Source of the DNA: Liolophura sinensis
Lineage: Eukaryota > Mollusca > Polyplacophora > Chitonida > Chitonidae
Assembly (NCBI RefSeq): GCF_032854445.1
Contig: NC_088295.1
Coordinates: 51,627,249-51,691,248 of the forward strand
Length of the DNA: 64,000 nt
Direction: 5' to 3'
Below, piece by piece: positions 1 to 13,700 of the stretch. Within the stretch, counting starts at the first letter, position 1; every line of letters starts with the position of its first letter. A model generated the notes under the pieces. It saw only the letters and a program-made list of their open reading frames with translations. It made no database searches and was not told the origin of the DNA. The position numbers and the translations under genes are program-made.

Positions 1-19
1 CACCTTTATAATTGGTTTT

Positions 20-140
20 GGAGACAAAACAACATTGGCTTGGCTGATAATTTTAACAATGTACACAATATAATACTCTACGAATATGCTTGAATAAAGA
101 CCTTGCCAACCTGCAAAAAGGTTGAAGAATTCAAACAGTA
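20..140. repeat. Dispersed repeat, first copy
   Basis: TTTGGAGACAAAACAACATT ... GAATATGCTTGAATAAAGAC ... AGGTTGAAGAATTC resembles 6850-7000 (TTTGAGATACAACTACATTG ... GAATATGCTTAAATAAACAC ... AGTTTGAAGAATTAC). Confidence 0.55.
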
Positions 141-905
141 GTCAAGTTTTATAAGTGGAGTAAAGAGGAGTAACTGGGATGAACCATGACCATTTGGTAA
201 GTTACTCATGAACTTCATCGTGATTATCAGTTGAAAACCAAACATCTTTTGAACGTGAAACTGCACGAACAGCACCATGAACAGCACCACAAACAGCACC
301 ACGAACAGCACCAATAATACTCCTGACTGCTTATTGTCACTAAGGCTATAATAACCATCAAAGTGAGAATGACACTTAATACAAAGTTTGATGTACTGAT
401 CAAAATCAAACTGAACGCTTCACATGAGGTTGATCACTTAGTTTCTTTGAGTTAATGCCTCCATTTGTGTCTCCACGTGCATGAGAGAGCACAATGGGAC
501 TCTGATTACACAAGGTAGGATTTGTGCTGCATCTATGGAGGTTCCTTGGGAAGACAACTTGGGACAGAGTACACCCGCACTAACTCATCCCATCCACAAT
601 CAGCCAGCTGAAACACAGAACAAGGCTAGCTTGTACAGTAGCCAATATTTCCATTTAGTGGCTATACCCTTAACACTGTCAGAAAGAGAATATTAAAATT
701 CAGCATCTCAAGAGGTGAAATGCAAATGTTTACCTGCACTCTCAGTTAAACTGGATGGAAAGCACAGCCGAAGATTCCTTGATGGTGGAGGAAACCATCA
801 GCCTGTCATGTCAAGTGCCAGGTCACTGACTAACTTTCTCATATGTAACATACAGATTTTTATCTGCAGAATAAGCACCAAGATGTGTGGAGGCCAAGTG
901 ATCGC
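140..905. other. No gene recognised
   Basis: Downstream side of PEX7. Short open frames on both strands lack homology or splice context. The last PEX7 exon was looked for here on the minus strand and not seen. A short GCACCA-type repeat lies at 270-312. Confidence 0.5.
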
Positions 906-1395
906 CAATTACTTCATGACTTGATGTCATCAACACACTCAGAGCATGCTGATGACTTGATGTCATCAACACACTGAGAAAATGTTGATGACTTGATGTC
1001 ACTAACATACTGAGAGCATGTTGTTGACATCAACACACTGAGAGAATGTTGATGACTTGATGTCATTAACACACTGAGAGCATGTTGATGACTTGATGTG
1101 ATCAACACACTGTGAGCATGTTGATGACTTGATGTCACCAACACACTGAGAGCATGTTGACGACTTGATGTCAGCAACACACTGAGAGCATGTTGACGAC
1201 TTGATGTCACCAACACACTGAGAGCATGTTGATGACTTGATGTCACCAACACACTGAGAGCATGTTGAAGACTTGATGTCAGCAACACAATGACAGCACG
1301 TTGATGACTAGATGTCATCAGCAAACTGAGAGCATGTTGATGACATCAACAAACTGAGAGCATGTTGATGACATCAACACACTGAGAGCATTAGA
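905..1395. repeat. 36-bp minisatellite (GATGACTTGATGTCATCAAC unit)
   Basis: About 13 units of roughly 36 bases built on GATGACTTGATGTCATCAAC followed by ACACTGAGAGCATGTT. The period is a multiple of three, so the minus strand stays open as a 12-residue repeat; there is no sign that it is translated. Some units contain a palindromic core TGATGACATCA. Located downstream of PEX7 exon 9. Confidence 0.9.
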
Positions 1396-1615
1396 GGGAG
1401 GCAGGGTACTGTTATGAATTCCTCAGGCTGAACCTACACCTTGTGTTTCATTTCACCACGTCAAACGAGTTCTACATCAATGAGAGATCGCCAACTTTCC
1501 TGAACAAAAATAGTTTGGTGGAGACCAAAAAGAAACTGCTTTCCTTGTTTCTCAGGATTTTCTTCTATTTGGCCCTATCAATGCCTAATTTTGTGGACTT
1601 GCAAAACTGACAAAC

Positions 1616-1712
1616 CTGGCCGCTGGTGTGTAAGTTGAAGTCCAGGCCGTAGACGAACTCTGAGTGGTGTTCCAGGTTATCTGTGCACTGCTTAGATGAC
1701 GTGTCCCAAATT
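1616..1712 (-). CDS. PEX7: PEX7 coding exon 9 (last exon found)
   Basis: Completes the Arg codon (AG|A), then [20 protein letters not shown] and [12 protein letters not shown], matching EHHTEF..GLDFSL of the family. It ends in phase 0 at a weak donor GTTTGT. Without splicing, the frame would run on through VCQFCKSTK and stop at 1567-1565, giving an unrelated 17-residue tail in place of the last WD strand. Confidence 0.88.
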
Positions 1713-4700
1713 CTGAACATAATGAAATCAGACGTAAGGTGAAATTAAAACGTGTACATGATAAGCGAGCATTCTGGAAGAACTGCCAATTCACGCATCT
1801 CGTAACACTTGGCAATGTGCAAGTGCGCAGGGTTACAACCTCCATTAACAAATACAAGCAAAAGCAACAAACCTTAATATATACCCAAGTTTCACAAATA
1901 GTGAACATTTTAACAAGCTAATTAATATTTATTTATTTGATTAGTGATTTACACCATACTCAAGAATATTTCACTTATATGACGGCAACCAGCATTATGG
2001 CAGAAACTGGGCAGAGCCCGGAGGAAGCCCTCGACCATCCACAGGTTGTTATAGACCTCCTCATGTACGGCTGGAAAGGAAGCTAGCATGAGCTGGACTT
2101 AAACTCACAGCGAATGCACTCGAACTAAATGGTCATTTGGGAAAACATTATGAAATCTTGTTACGAAATATAGCGTTCAGTTACATCAGTCAGAATGTCC
2201 AGATCACGGGCACCTGAATGCACTTAATTAGTCCTATATGTTCAACACCATTTGCCTGGATCAAAGATCTATTTCATACTGCTCACCTTACCTCTCAGAA
2301 ATATCTGTACTCTTCCATTCACTAACCTGGCGTTTTGGAGAGTGCTATCCTCAACATGTCAAGATTATACGCTACAAAAACATTTGCTTCCATTCATATG
2401 AACTACGCTACAAAAACATGTTTCCATTCATATGAACTACGCTACAAAAACATGTTTCCATTCATATGAACTACGCTACAAAAACATGTTTCCATTCATA
2501 TGAATTACGCTACAAAAACATGTTTCCATTCATATGAACTACGCTACAAAAACATGTTTCCATTCATATGAATTACGCTACAAAAACATGTTTCCATTCA
2601 TATGAACTACGCTACAAAAACATGTTTCCATTCATATGAATTACGCTACAAAAACATGTTTCCATTCATATGAACTACGCTACAAAAACATGTTTCCATT
2701 CATATGAATTACGCTACAAAAACATGTTTCCATTCATATGAACTACACTACAAAAACATGTTTCCATTCATATGAACTACGCTACAAAAACATGTTTCCA
2801 TTCATATGAACTGTGCTACAAAAACATGTTTCCATTCATATAAACTAGTTAATCATGAATATCGATAAAGAAAATGAAAATGAAATTAGGATCATCTTTT
2901 GTTTCACATTAGAGTTAATTAGCGTTCTTAATGTTCATTATTAAAACTAATCTTAAAATGAATGTGTATTAGTAAATGGAAGAGTACAAATTTGTATTTC
3001 TGATTTATTTATTTATTTATTTATTTATCTGATTGGCATTTTACCCCATACTCAAGAATATTTCACTTACACCACGGCGGCCAGCATTATGGTGGGAGGA
3101 AAGCGGGCAGAGCCTAGAGGAAATCCACGACCATCCGCATGTTGCTGGCAGATGTATTTCTGAACACTAAGCTCAAAAGTTAAATCAACGGAAAGTATGA
3201 TCCAACGCCGTTGGTGGTATAATGAGATCAGCGCTTCAGTGAGGACCTTTATACTATGTGCGATAAGGCATAAGGTGTGCCACATAATCCGGCGTTTCTG
3301 GCATTTCACTACAAAATAAGTGTCATGCAGATATGATGATCTGAACACGGAATGTCTGGTAACCAGTAGTGATGTGTTAAAATATGGGCTGATCAATGCA
3401 TTGCTAAATACTACTGAAGGTTAAGGGTGTTACAACGGGTAAGAGTGTTACAACAGGGATGGGGGTTGGGTGGGGGTTGGGGTGGGGTGTGTTGCATTAC
3501 ACTATAGTAATGTTTGACTGTATAGAACATAAGCAAAGTTGCTCTTTTGTGATAAAGATATTTTGATACTGACATTGGGTCCTACTCCCCATTTTGTATA
3601 AAAAAAGATGTTTGTTGGCAGTTTACCTCACAGTGAAGTCGTACGACGTAGAAGCCAATACAGAGCCAACGTGGGGGGATGTCTGAAAGTGCATACAGTA
3701 AACTCACTTCAAACAAAATGAAGATTTATCACCCTCCAGTTACAGATATGTCCAGTTACAGATATGTCCAGTTACAGATATGTCCAGCATCAGAAAACAT
3801 GAGCAAAAAATGAACAGGGAATCTGGAAAGTGTGAGCTGCAAAATCTCTCAGTTTAAGAAGTTTCCCTTGCTTACTGTAGGAAAAGTTGAACACACAAAA
3901 TATATAAACAGTGTGGGACAGACGGACGGATGGACGGACGGACGGACAGACGGACGACCGTCATTCTAAAACTTATGGACGGATAATTATTGAACAAATA
4001 AAACAACTTTTTAAAATGTGATGTCTTTCTGATAATCATATGCAAATACTCTTCATACGGTCTAATTCTACCTCTCCTGTACACTGATTCGCTTTGATAT
4101 GCTAAGAATCAATGAATGCATGAGCGAATAGTGTCGAACACCACAATGGCAGTATTTCAGCCATATTAAGGCGAAAACATGCCAGAACCAGGAAACAATT
4201 CTCTTTGAACATGAGACTGATCTCATATAAAAAAAAACAGAAACAGATCTTTTCAAGATCGAACTTGCTATAACAATTAGAAAACTGCATTAAACATAGT
4301 TCTCACTCATCAACCTTAAAAATATCATGAAATATACTTCTTAAACAACAACATTAAAATATCTTTTGTAGCATGAATTGTTGATCAATCAATTTTAGGC
4401 ATACCACTGGTCAAAAGTGACAATACACTGCCAAAAATGGCATAGCATGATAGGTTGGCCATGTGATGGTTTTACTTGCCTGCCAGACCTACCCTCACTG
4501 CAAAGGTTTTGTCTGACCTACCCTTGCTCTCCTCACTGTGAAGGTTTTGCCTGACCTACCCTTACTCTCCTCACTGTGAAAGTTTTGTCTGACCTATCCT
4601 CGTTCTCCTCACTGTGAAGGTTTTGTCCGACCCACCCTCGCTCTATTCACTGTGAAGGTTTTGTCTAACCTACCTTCAATCTCCTGACTGCCATGTGGTG

Positions 4701-7700
4701 ACCAGTCAACTCACACAGACACCTATCCCCTCTCCGAATGTCCCACCCTCTGATAACAGCATCCACACTGCCCGTAAATAATACATTCTGAAACAAACAT
4801 TTGCAATATGCATAACACTAGTCCCATTCCCATTACACACATAAACACACAATTAAGTGTCAGAGGAAGAGTCAAACTGTCCTCAAGATTCAAAGATTTA
4901 ATCATTTAGCCCGCATAACAATCACTACCCCCAATCAGGATAAATAATGATGATTTGGGGAATTTGCTTTTGTTTCCTTTTATTGTTTTTTTTTTCTTAA
5001 ACTACAGTACAGCACAATCTTCAACTCCCATCCTACTCTGCTGACCGATCAGCATACGTGCGGACAGACGTTGGGCACAAGATGGTATCATCCTCATCGT
5101 ATGTTGGCTGGAACCTTCCCATACCAGGGGCCTCCGTGGCTCAGTTGGTTAGCACACTAGCGCAGCGTAATGACCCTGGAGCCTCTCACCAATGCGGTTG
5201 CTGTGAGTTTGAGTCCAGCTCATGCTGGCTTCCTCTCCTGCCATAAGTGAGAAGGTCTGGCAGCAGCCTGAGGATGGTGGTGGGTTTCCCCTGGGCTGTG
5301 CCCGGTTTCCGCCCACCATAATGCTGGCTGTCGTCGTATAAGTGAAATATTCTTGAGTACGCCGAAAACACCAATCAAATAAATAAATAAACCTTCGCAT
5401 ACCATATCTCAACTTCTGCATAGGGTGGCTAAACTCTAAGCCCAAGATATCATACAACTGCTGCACATTGTGGTTCTGTGCTCTTCCAAGGTTTTGTTTT
5501 ATATAGGTTCCCCAATTACAACATAAACATAACAAGCACCAAAACAACAGTATAATGCAGAAAAAAGCTGCTATGTATGTGCCAGGATGTTGAGAAGAAA
5601 AGTTTCTTTCTTTTGTAACACTGTCACCAGCTTCTGACCTAATTTTATTGACACTCCATTTGACTAAAATATCCATCCCACTAGACTGCATTTCATTTCA
5701 GTTAAAACTGGTGCGAACTGAACATTAACTTATTTTTTATCTTGAAAATTTTATTTTTTTTATCATTTCTGTTTAGTACACATGGAACGCAAGAACTGTT
5801 TGATTGCCAAGAGATACACATGCATATTTTCTCACCTGATCATATTTGGCCCAATCACAGGTCAAGATTTCAGCAGAGTGGGCAGGGATTATCATTCGGG
5901 CAGCCTCTGGGTTCCTCAAATCCCACACCCTTAGAGTCTGGTCACCTAAACACAAAAGATATGAAGACAACGTTCACATACTGTTGTACTACATGTATGT
6001 GAGGGTGGTACACAGAAAAGTACACCAGACTATGATCATGGTACATATTCCGGTATGCAAGGAGACAAGACAGCACAGAACACCCGATCAACATGGTCTA
6101 CAGTGTGTACATTTACAGATGAATTTGATCAGAGTACCTGACACAGAGGCCACACATCCTGGTATGTGAGGAGACCAGACAGCAGAGTACACCAAACCAT
6201 CATGTCCTGTGCATGTACTCAGTGGATTTTCTTTGTGGATGTCCCACTGTAAAATATACAAACACTCAATGATATCTGACACACAACAAAGAATGGTTCA
6301 TTTCCTGTGCTTGTCCTCAAAGCCCCCAAAACTCCTGCAAACAACATGCATTTCCTCTTATCAATCATGCACGGTATGGTCATCTTTTTACATTTGCCCT
6401 AGGGGCTTCCGTGGCTCAGTTGGTTAGCGCGCTAGCAGCGTGGGAAGGTCTGCCAGCAACCTGCAGATGGTCGTGGGTTTCCCCCGGGCTCTGACCAGTT
6501 TCCTCCCACCATAATGCTGGCCGCCATTGTATACATGAAATATTCTTGAGTACGGCGTAAAACACCAATCAAATAAATAAATAAATACATTTGCCCTAAC
6601 ACGCAGACAAGAGTTTGGGCTTTCGGCTTTGACCACATTGGAGGCCTAATGGTTCGAGCATTCACCTGAAAGGACGCAGTACTTCGCGGTATGCCCTGAT
6701 ATAATAAGACTTAGCAAATGTACACATTTCTCGCCAGAAGACTGAAAAAATTGCTGAGTACTAGGTAAGAACGCAAGCTTACGTAGCCTAATTTCTCAAC
6801 CTTTTTGCATAAAAATGAGCAACTTTTAATGCAATTTATGGACACGTCAATTGATTTTTGAGATACAACTACATTGGCTGGATTGACCTGTTTCATGGTT
6901 TCACAAAAAGTACAATTGTATCATTCAACACAGAGTAATGCCTTCAGAATATGCTTAAATAAACACCTTACAAACACGTGAAAAGTTTGAAGAATTACAG
7001 TACATACTCTAGGCTCTTTGTGTACAGAATGAGAACATACAGACTCATGAAGATCTGTACTGATACAGGCTGAATAGGCGGAGGTCGAAGTAGTATGCAT
7101 TTCTCTTCCCTTGCTTCAGCTCAGACTGATATCAGTGCAAGCTGCATCACTAGCTACATGCAGGCTGAATAGGCAGAGGTTGAAGTTGTATGCATTTCTC
7201 TTCCCTTCCTTCAGTCCAGACTGATATCAGTGCAAGCTGCATCACTGGCTACATACAGGCTGAATAGGCAGAGGTTGAAGTGGTATGCATTTCTCTTCCC
7301 TTCCTTCAGTTCAGACTGATATCAGTGCAAGCTGCATCACTGGCTACATGCAGGCTGAATAGGCAGAGGTCGAAGTTGTATGCATTTCTCTTCCCTTGCT
7401 TCAGTTCAGACTGATATCAGTGCAAGCTGCATCACTGGCTACATGCAGGCTGAATAGGCAGAGGTCGAAGTGGTAAGCATTTCTCTTCCCTTGCTTCAGT
7501 TCAGACTGATATCAGTGCAAGCTGCATCACTGGCTACATGCAGGCTGAATAGGCACGGGTTGAAGTTGTATGCATTTCTCTTCCCTTGCTTCAGTTCAGA
7601 TTGATATCAGTGCAAGCTGCATCACTAGCTACATGCAGGCTGAATAGGCAGAGGTTGAAGTTGTATGCATTTCTCTTCCCTTGCTTCAGTTCAGACTGAT

Positions 7701-10700
7701 ATCAGTGCAAGCTGCATCACTGGCTACATGCAGGCTGAATAGGCAGAGGTTGAAGTTGTATGCATTTCTCTTCCCTTGCTTCAGTTCAGACCGATATCAG
7801 TGCAAGCTGCATCACTGGCTACATGCAGGCTGAATAGGCAGAGGTCGAAGTGGTAAGCATTTCTCTTCCCTTGCTTCAGTTCAGATTGATATCAGTGCAA
7901 GCTGCATCACTAGCTACATGCAGGCTGAATAGGCAGAGGTTGAAGTTGTATGCATTTCTCTTCCCTTGCTTCAGTTCAGACTGATATCAGTGCAAGCTGC
8001 ATCACTGGCTACATGCAGGCTGAATAGGCAGAGGTTGAAGTTGTATGCATTTCTCTTCCCTTGCTTCAGTTCAGACCGATATCAGTGCAAGCTGCATCAC
8101 TGGCTACATGCAGGCTGAATAGGCAGAGGTCGAAGTGGTATGCATTTCTCTTCCCTTGCTTCAGTTCAGACCGATATCAGTGCAAGCTGCATCACTAGCT
8201 ACATGCAGGCTGAATAGGCAGAGGTTGAAGTTGTATGCATTTCTCTTCCCTTGCTTCAGTTCAGACTGATATCAGTGCAAGCTGCATCACTAGCTACATG
8301 CAGGCTGAATAGGCACAGGTTGAAGTTGTATGCATTTCTCTTCCCTTGCTTCAGTTCAGACTGATATCAGTGCAAGCTGCATCACTAGCTACATGCAGGC
8401 TGAATAGGCACAGGTTGAAGTGGTATGCATTTCTCTTCCCTTGCTTCAGCTCAGACTGATATCAGTGCAAGCTGCATCACTGGCTACATACAGGCTGAAT
8501 AGGCAGAGGTCGAAGTGGTATGCATTTCTCTTCCCTTCCTTCAGTTCAGACCGATATCAGTGCAAGCTGCATCACTAGCTACATGCAGGCTGAATAGGCA
8601 GAGGTTGAAGTGGTATGCATTTCTCTTCCCTTGCTTCAGTTCAGACCGATATCAGTGCAAGCTGCATCACTGGCTACATGCAGGCTGAATAGGCAGAGGT
8701 CGAAGTGGTATGCATTTCTCTTCCCTTGCTTCAGTTCAGACCGATATCAGTGCAAGCTGCATTACTGGCTACATGCAGGCTGAATAAGCAGAGGTCGAAG
8801 TGGTAAGCATTTCTCTTCCCTTGCTTCAGTTCAGACTGATATCAGTGCAAGCTGCATCACTGGCTACATGCAGGCTGAATAGGCAGAGGTTGAAGTTGTA
8901 TGCATTTCTCTTCCCTTGCTTCAGTTCAGATTGATATCAGTGCAAGCTGCATCACTAGCTACATGCAGGCTGAATAGGCAGAGGTTGAAGTTGTATGCAT
9001 TTCTCTTCCCTTGCTTCAGTTCAGACTGATATCAGTGCAAGCTGCATCACTGGCTACATGCAGGCTGAATAGGCAGAGGTTGAAGTTGTATGCATTTCTC
9101 TTCCCTTGCTTCAGTTCAGACTGATATCAGTGCAAGCTGCATCACTGGCTACATGCAGGCTGAATAGGCAGAGGTCGAAGTGGTATGCATTTCTCTTCCC
9201 TTGCTTCAGTTCAGACCGATATCAGTGCAAGCTGCATCACTAGCTACATGCAGGCTGAATAGGCAGAGGTCGAAGTGGTATGCATTTCTCTTCCCTTCCT
9301 TCAGTTCAGACTGATATCAGTGCAAGCTGCATCACTGGCTACATGCAGGCTGAATAGGCAGAGGTCGAAGTGGTATGCATTTCTCTTCCCTTGCTTCAGT
9401 TCAGACTGATATCAGTGCAAGCTGCATCACTAGCTACATGCAGGCTGAATAGGCACAGGTTGAAGTGGTATGCATTTTCCCCTGCTTCAGCTCAGACTGA
9501 TATCAGTGCAAGCTGCATCACTGGCTACATGCAGGCTGAATAGGCAGAGGTTGAAGTGGTATGCATTTCTCTTCCCTTGCTTCAGTTCAGACCCATATCA
9601 GTGCAAGCTGCATCACTAGCTACATGCAGGCTGAATAGGCAGAGGTCGAAGTTGTATTCATTTCTCTTCCCTTGCTTCAGCTCAGACTGATATCAGTGCA
9701 AGCTGCATCACTAGCTACATGCAGGCTGAATAGGCAGAGGTTGAAGTTGTATGCATTTCTCTTCCCTTGCTTCAGTTCAGACCGATATCAGTGCAAGCTG
9801 CATCACTAGCTACATGCAGGCTGAATAGGCAGAGGTCGAAGTGGTATGCATTTCTCCTCCCTTCCTTCAGTTCAGAGTGATATCAGTGCAAGCTGCATCA
9901 CTGGCTACATGCACGCTGAATAGGCAGAGGTTGAAGTTGTATGCATTTCTCTTCCCTTGCTTCAGTTCAGACTGATATCAGTGCAAGCTGCATCACTAGC
10001 TACATGCAGGCTGAATAGGCACAGGTTGAAGTTGTATGCATTTCTCTTCCCTTCCTTCAGTTCAGACTGATATCAGTGCAAGCTGCATCACTGGCTACAT
10101 ACAGGCTGAATAGGCAGAGGTCGAAGTGGTATGCATTTCTCTTCCCTTGCTTCAGTTCAGACTGATATCAGTGCAAGCTGCATCACTGGCTACATGCAGG
10201 CTGAATAGGCAGAGGTCGAAGTGGTATGCATTTCTCTTCCCTTGCTTCAGTTCAGACTGATATCAGTGCAAGCTGCATCACTGGCTACATGCAGGCTGAA
10301 TAGGCAGAGGTCGAAGTGGTATGCATTTCTCTTCCCTTGCTTCAGTTCAGACTGATATCAGTGCAAGCTGCATTACTGGCTACATGCAGGCTGAATAAGC
10401 AGAGGTCGAAGTGGTAAGCATTTCTCTTCCCTTGCTTCAGTTCAGACTGATATCAGTGCAAGCTGCATCACTGGCTACATGCAGGCTGAATAGGCAGAGG
10501 TTGAAGTTGTATGCATTTCTCTTCCCTTGCTTCAGTTCAGATTGATATCAGTGCAAGCTGCATCACTAGCTACATGCAGGCTGAATAGGCAGAGGTTGAA
10601 GTTGTATGCATTTCTCTTCCCTTGCTTCAGTTCAGACTGATATCAGTGCAAGCTGCATCACTGGCTACATGCAGGCTGAATAGGCAGAGGTCGAAGTTGT

Positions 10701-13700
10701 ATGCATTTCTGTTCCCTTGCTTCAGTTCAGACCGATATCAGTGCAAGCTGCATCACTGGCTACATACAGGCTGAATAGGCAGAGGTCGAAGTGGTATGCA
10801 TTTCTCTTCCCTTGCTTCAGTTCAGACCGATATCAGTGCAAGCTGCATCACTAGCTACATGCAGGCTGAATAGGCAGAGGTTGAAGTTGTATGCATTTCT
10901 CTTCCCTTGCTTCAGTTCAGACTGATATCAGTGCAAGCTGCATCACTAGCTACATGCAGGCTGAATAGGCACAGGTTGAAGTTGTATGCATTTCTCTTCC
11001 CTTCCTTCAGTTCAGACTGATATCAGTGCAAGCTGCATCACTAGCTACATGCAGGCTGAATAGGCACAGGTTGAAGTGGTATGCATTTCTCTTCCCCTGC
11101 TTCAGCTCAGACTGATATCAGTGCAAGCTGCATCACTAGCTACATGCAGGCTGAATAGGCACAGGTTGAAGTGGTATGCATTTCTCTTCCCTTGCTTCAG
11201 TTCAGACCGATATCAGTGCAAGCTGCATCACTAGCTACATGCAGGCTGAATAGGCAGAGGTCGAAGTTGTATGCATTTCTCTTCCCTTGCTTCAGCTCAG
11301 ACTGATATCAGTGCAAGCTGCATCACTAGCTACATGCAGGCTGAATAGGCAGAGGTTGAAGTTGTATGCATTTCTCTTCCCTTGCTTCAGTTCAGGCCGA
11401 TATCAGTGCAAGCTGCATCACTAGCTACATGCAGGCTGAATAGGCAGAGGTCGAAGTGGTATGCATTTCTCTTCCCTTCCTTCAGTTCAGACTGATATCA
11501 GTGCAAGCTGCATCACTAGCTACATGCAGGCTGAATAGGCAGAGGTTGAAGTTGTATGCATTTCTCTTCCCTTGCTTCAGTTCAGACTGATATCAATGCA
11601 AGCTGCATCACTAGCTACATGCAGGCTGAATAGGCAGAGGTTGAAGTTGTATGCATTTCTCTTCCCTTGCTTCAGTTCAGACTGATATCAGTGCAAGCTG
11701 CATCACTAGCTACATGCAGGCTGAATAGGCAGAGGTCGAAGTGGTATGCATTTCTCTTCCCTTGCTTCAGTTCAAACTGATATCAGTGCAAGCTGCATCA
11801 CTAGCTACATGCAGGCTGAATAGGCAGAGGTTGAAGTTGTATGCATTTCTCTTCCCTTCCTTCAGTTCAGACTGATATCAGTGCAAGCTGCATCACTAGC
11901 TACATGCAGGCTGAATAGGCACAGGTTGAAGTTGTATGCATTTCTCTTCCCTTGCTTCAGTTCAGATTGATATCAGTGCAAGCTGCATCACTGGCTACAT
12001 GCAGGCTGAATAGGCAGAGGTCAAAGTGGTAAGCATTTCTCTTCCCTTGCTTCAGTTCAGACTGATATCAGTGCAAGCTGCATCACTGGCTTTAAACAGA
12101 CTGATTAGGCAGTGGAGGTTGAAGTGGACTGCATTCCCCCTCTCTTGCTTCAGTTCAGCCTGATATCAGCACAACTCGCCCATTGTGTCAGTTGGTCCAC
12201 CTACAGTACTGCAGCAATGCAGTTCTGAGAAAATTACAACAGGCTTTGCGAAAAAAATGTCTGCAGATTTAACAATTTTAGAGGCACGTTAATATTTCAT
12301 ATGTATATTTAAATCGTGTGTTGTACTTGTTGTATTTCATAAAGTATCTGTCTTGTTTTCAAATGTATATGTGTGTATACCTTATTAATATTCATGACCA
12401 TAAGAAACCAGGAAACCTTATCACACATTGTTGACTAACTGTGTTGAAGCTACATGTAAATAAACACACGAAAAATTGTGGCATTTTATAACTCTTTTAT
12501 CACTCTATTAATTTTCAGAATCACAAGCCTCTGGACTAGAACAAAGGCTCCCATATGATGAACCTGTATTGTAGTGTATTATACCCACATGTATGACCAG
12601 TAGAGGGGAAATATAGGATATCTCACCAGTTTAATAGTTCTGTCCCATGATGCTGATATTATGAAATGTTCATTTCGTGTCTGACTCCAATGAACACTAT
12701 ACACCTGTCAATCAAACATGTACATTTGTTGGCAAAAATGTCTTATATGTTAACATAATACAAAGCCTTTCTATATGAAATTTCGGTATTTAAACAAGCA
12801 AAACAGTACTGCACTTACCAGTAAAAAACAACAAAAAGAGTCAACAAAATGAACGAGACTAGATCTAATCAAACCCAGATATTAAAGGAATACAGAATCA
12901 ATGCTGACTGGCTGACGGTGAAGATTCATTTCAGACAACGCATAGTCTGGACTGGTGGGTCCAAACCAGCCAATCAGTGACGATTCTGTATCCAGTAAAC
13001 TCTAAGGAAATCAATCTACAATATTCCATAAGCAAAATAGTATGTGGATTTCTGTTCATTTTCAGATGACTACAAGGCTAAATAATTACGAGAAAATTAT
13101 AACAGGAACATCAAAGGGGAAAAAGAAATCTGGAAGTCTGCATATATTCTAATGTCATTTTGGTTGCTCTGCATAATAATATGCAGGGCTCAGACCTCAG
13201 CTTCATACAAGTGTCTAGATATTAGTTGGACTTTGTCTTAACTTACAAACAGTTTACTGCCCTGAAGTTGTGACTTACCTCAGGAATGAAAATTTTAATA
13301 CTTTAAAGGAGAAGAAAACTTAAAAACATGAAACTATAGGCTGAAAAGAGCACAATTTTTTCTATCTGGTGGTGCCTGCTGCATAATTTTGTCATTTTAC
13401 CTCGCCATACACGTAAAGCCTAAAAATGGCAAAGCTGGCATAAATCGCCGAGTCCATCCAAGTTATCACTATGGATGTTTAACACCCTGTAATTTATGCT
13501 GGGGGTGTGTTGGCTCTCAGCCAGTTGGAGTCACTGAAACTGCCTGCTTGTTCGTGTAAACTCGGAACCTATGTCCAACATTCTGGTTTCCAGATCGTCA
13601 AGCGCAAAACGAACTGTACTGTTCACTACCTTCTGGTAAGAAGATTTCTACTGGAAATGTACGAACTGCACTTCGGCGGTTTCTAATGCTAATTCTCCTC

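Noticed and set aside
1445-1500. Candidate last PEX7 exon on the minus strand after TTTGTTCAG
   Set aside because: It reads ESWRSLIDVELV then stop in the required phase; it lacks the W-D-E core of the final PEX7 strand.
5149-5691. 180-codon minus-strand open frame with a Cys/Leu-rich hydrophobic stretch
   Set aside because: Its C-terminal third is translated SINE sequence and it lies inside a PEX7 intron; no homology or splice sites.
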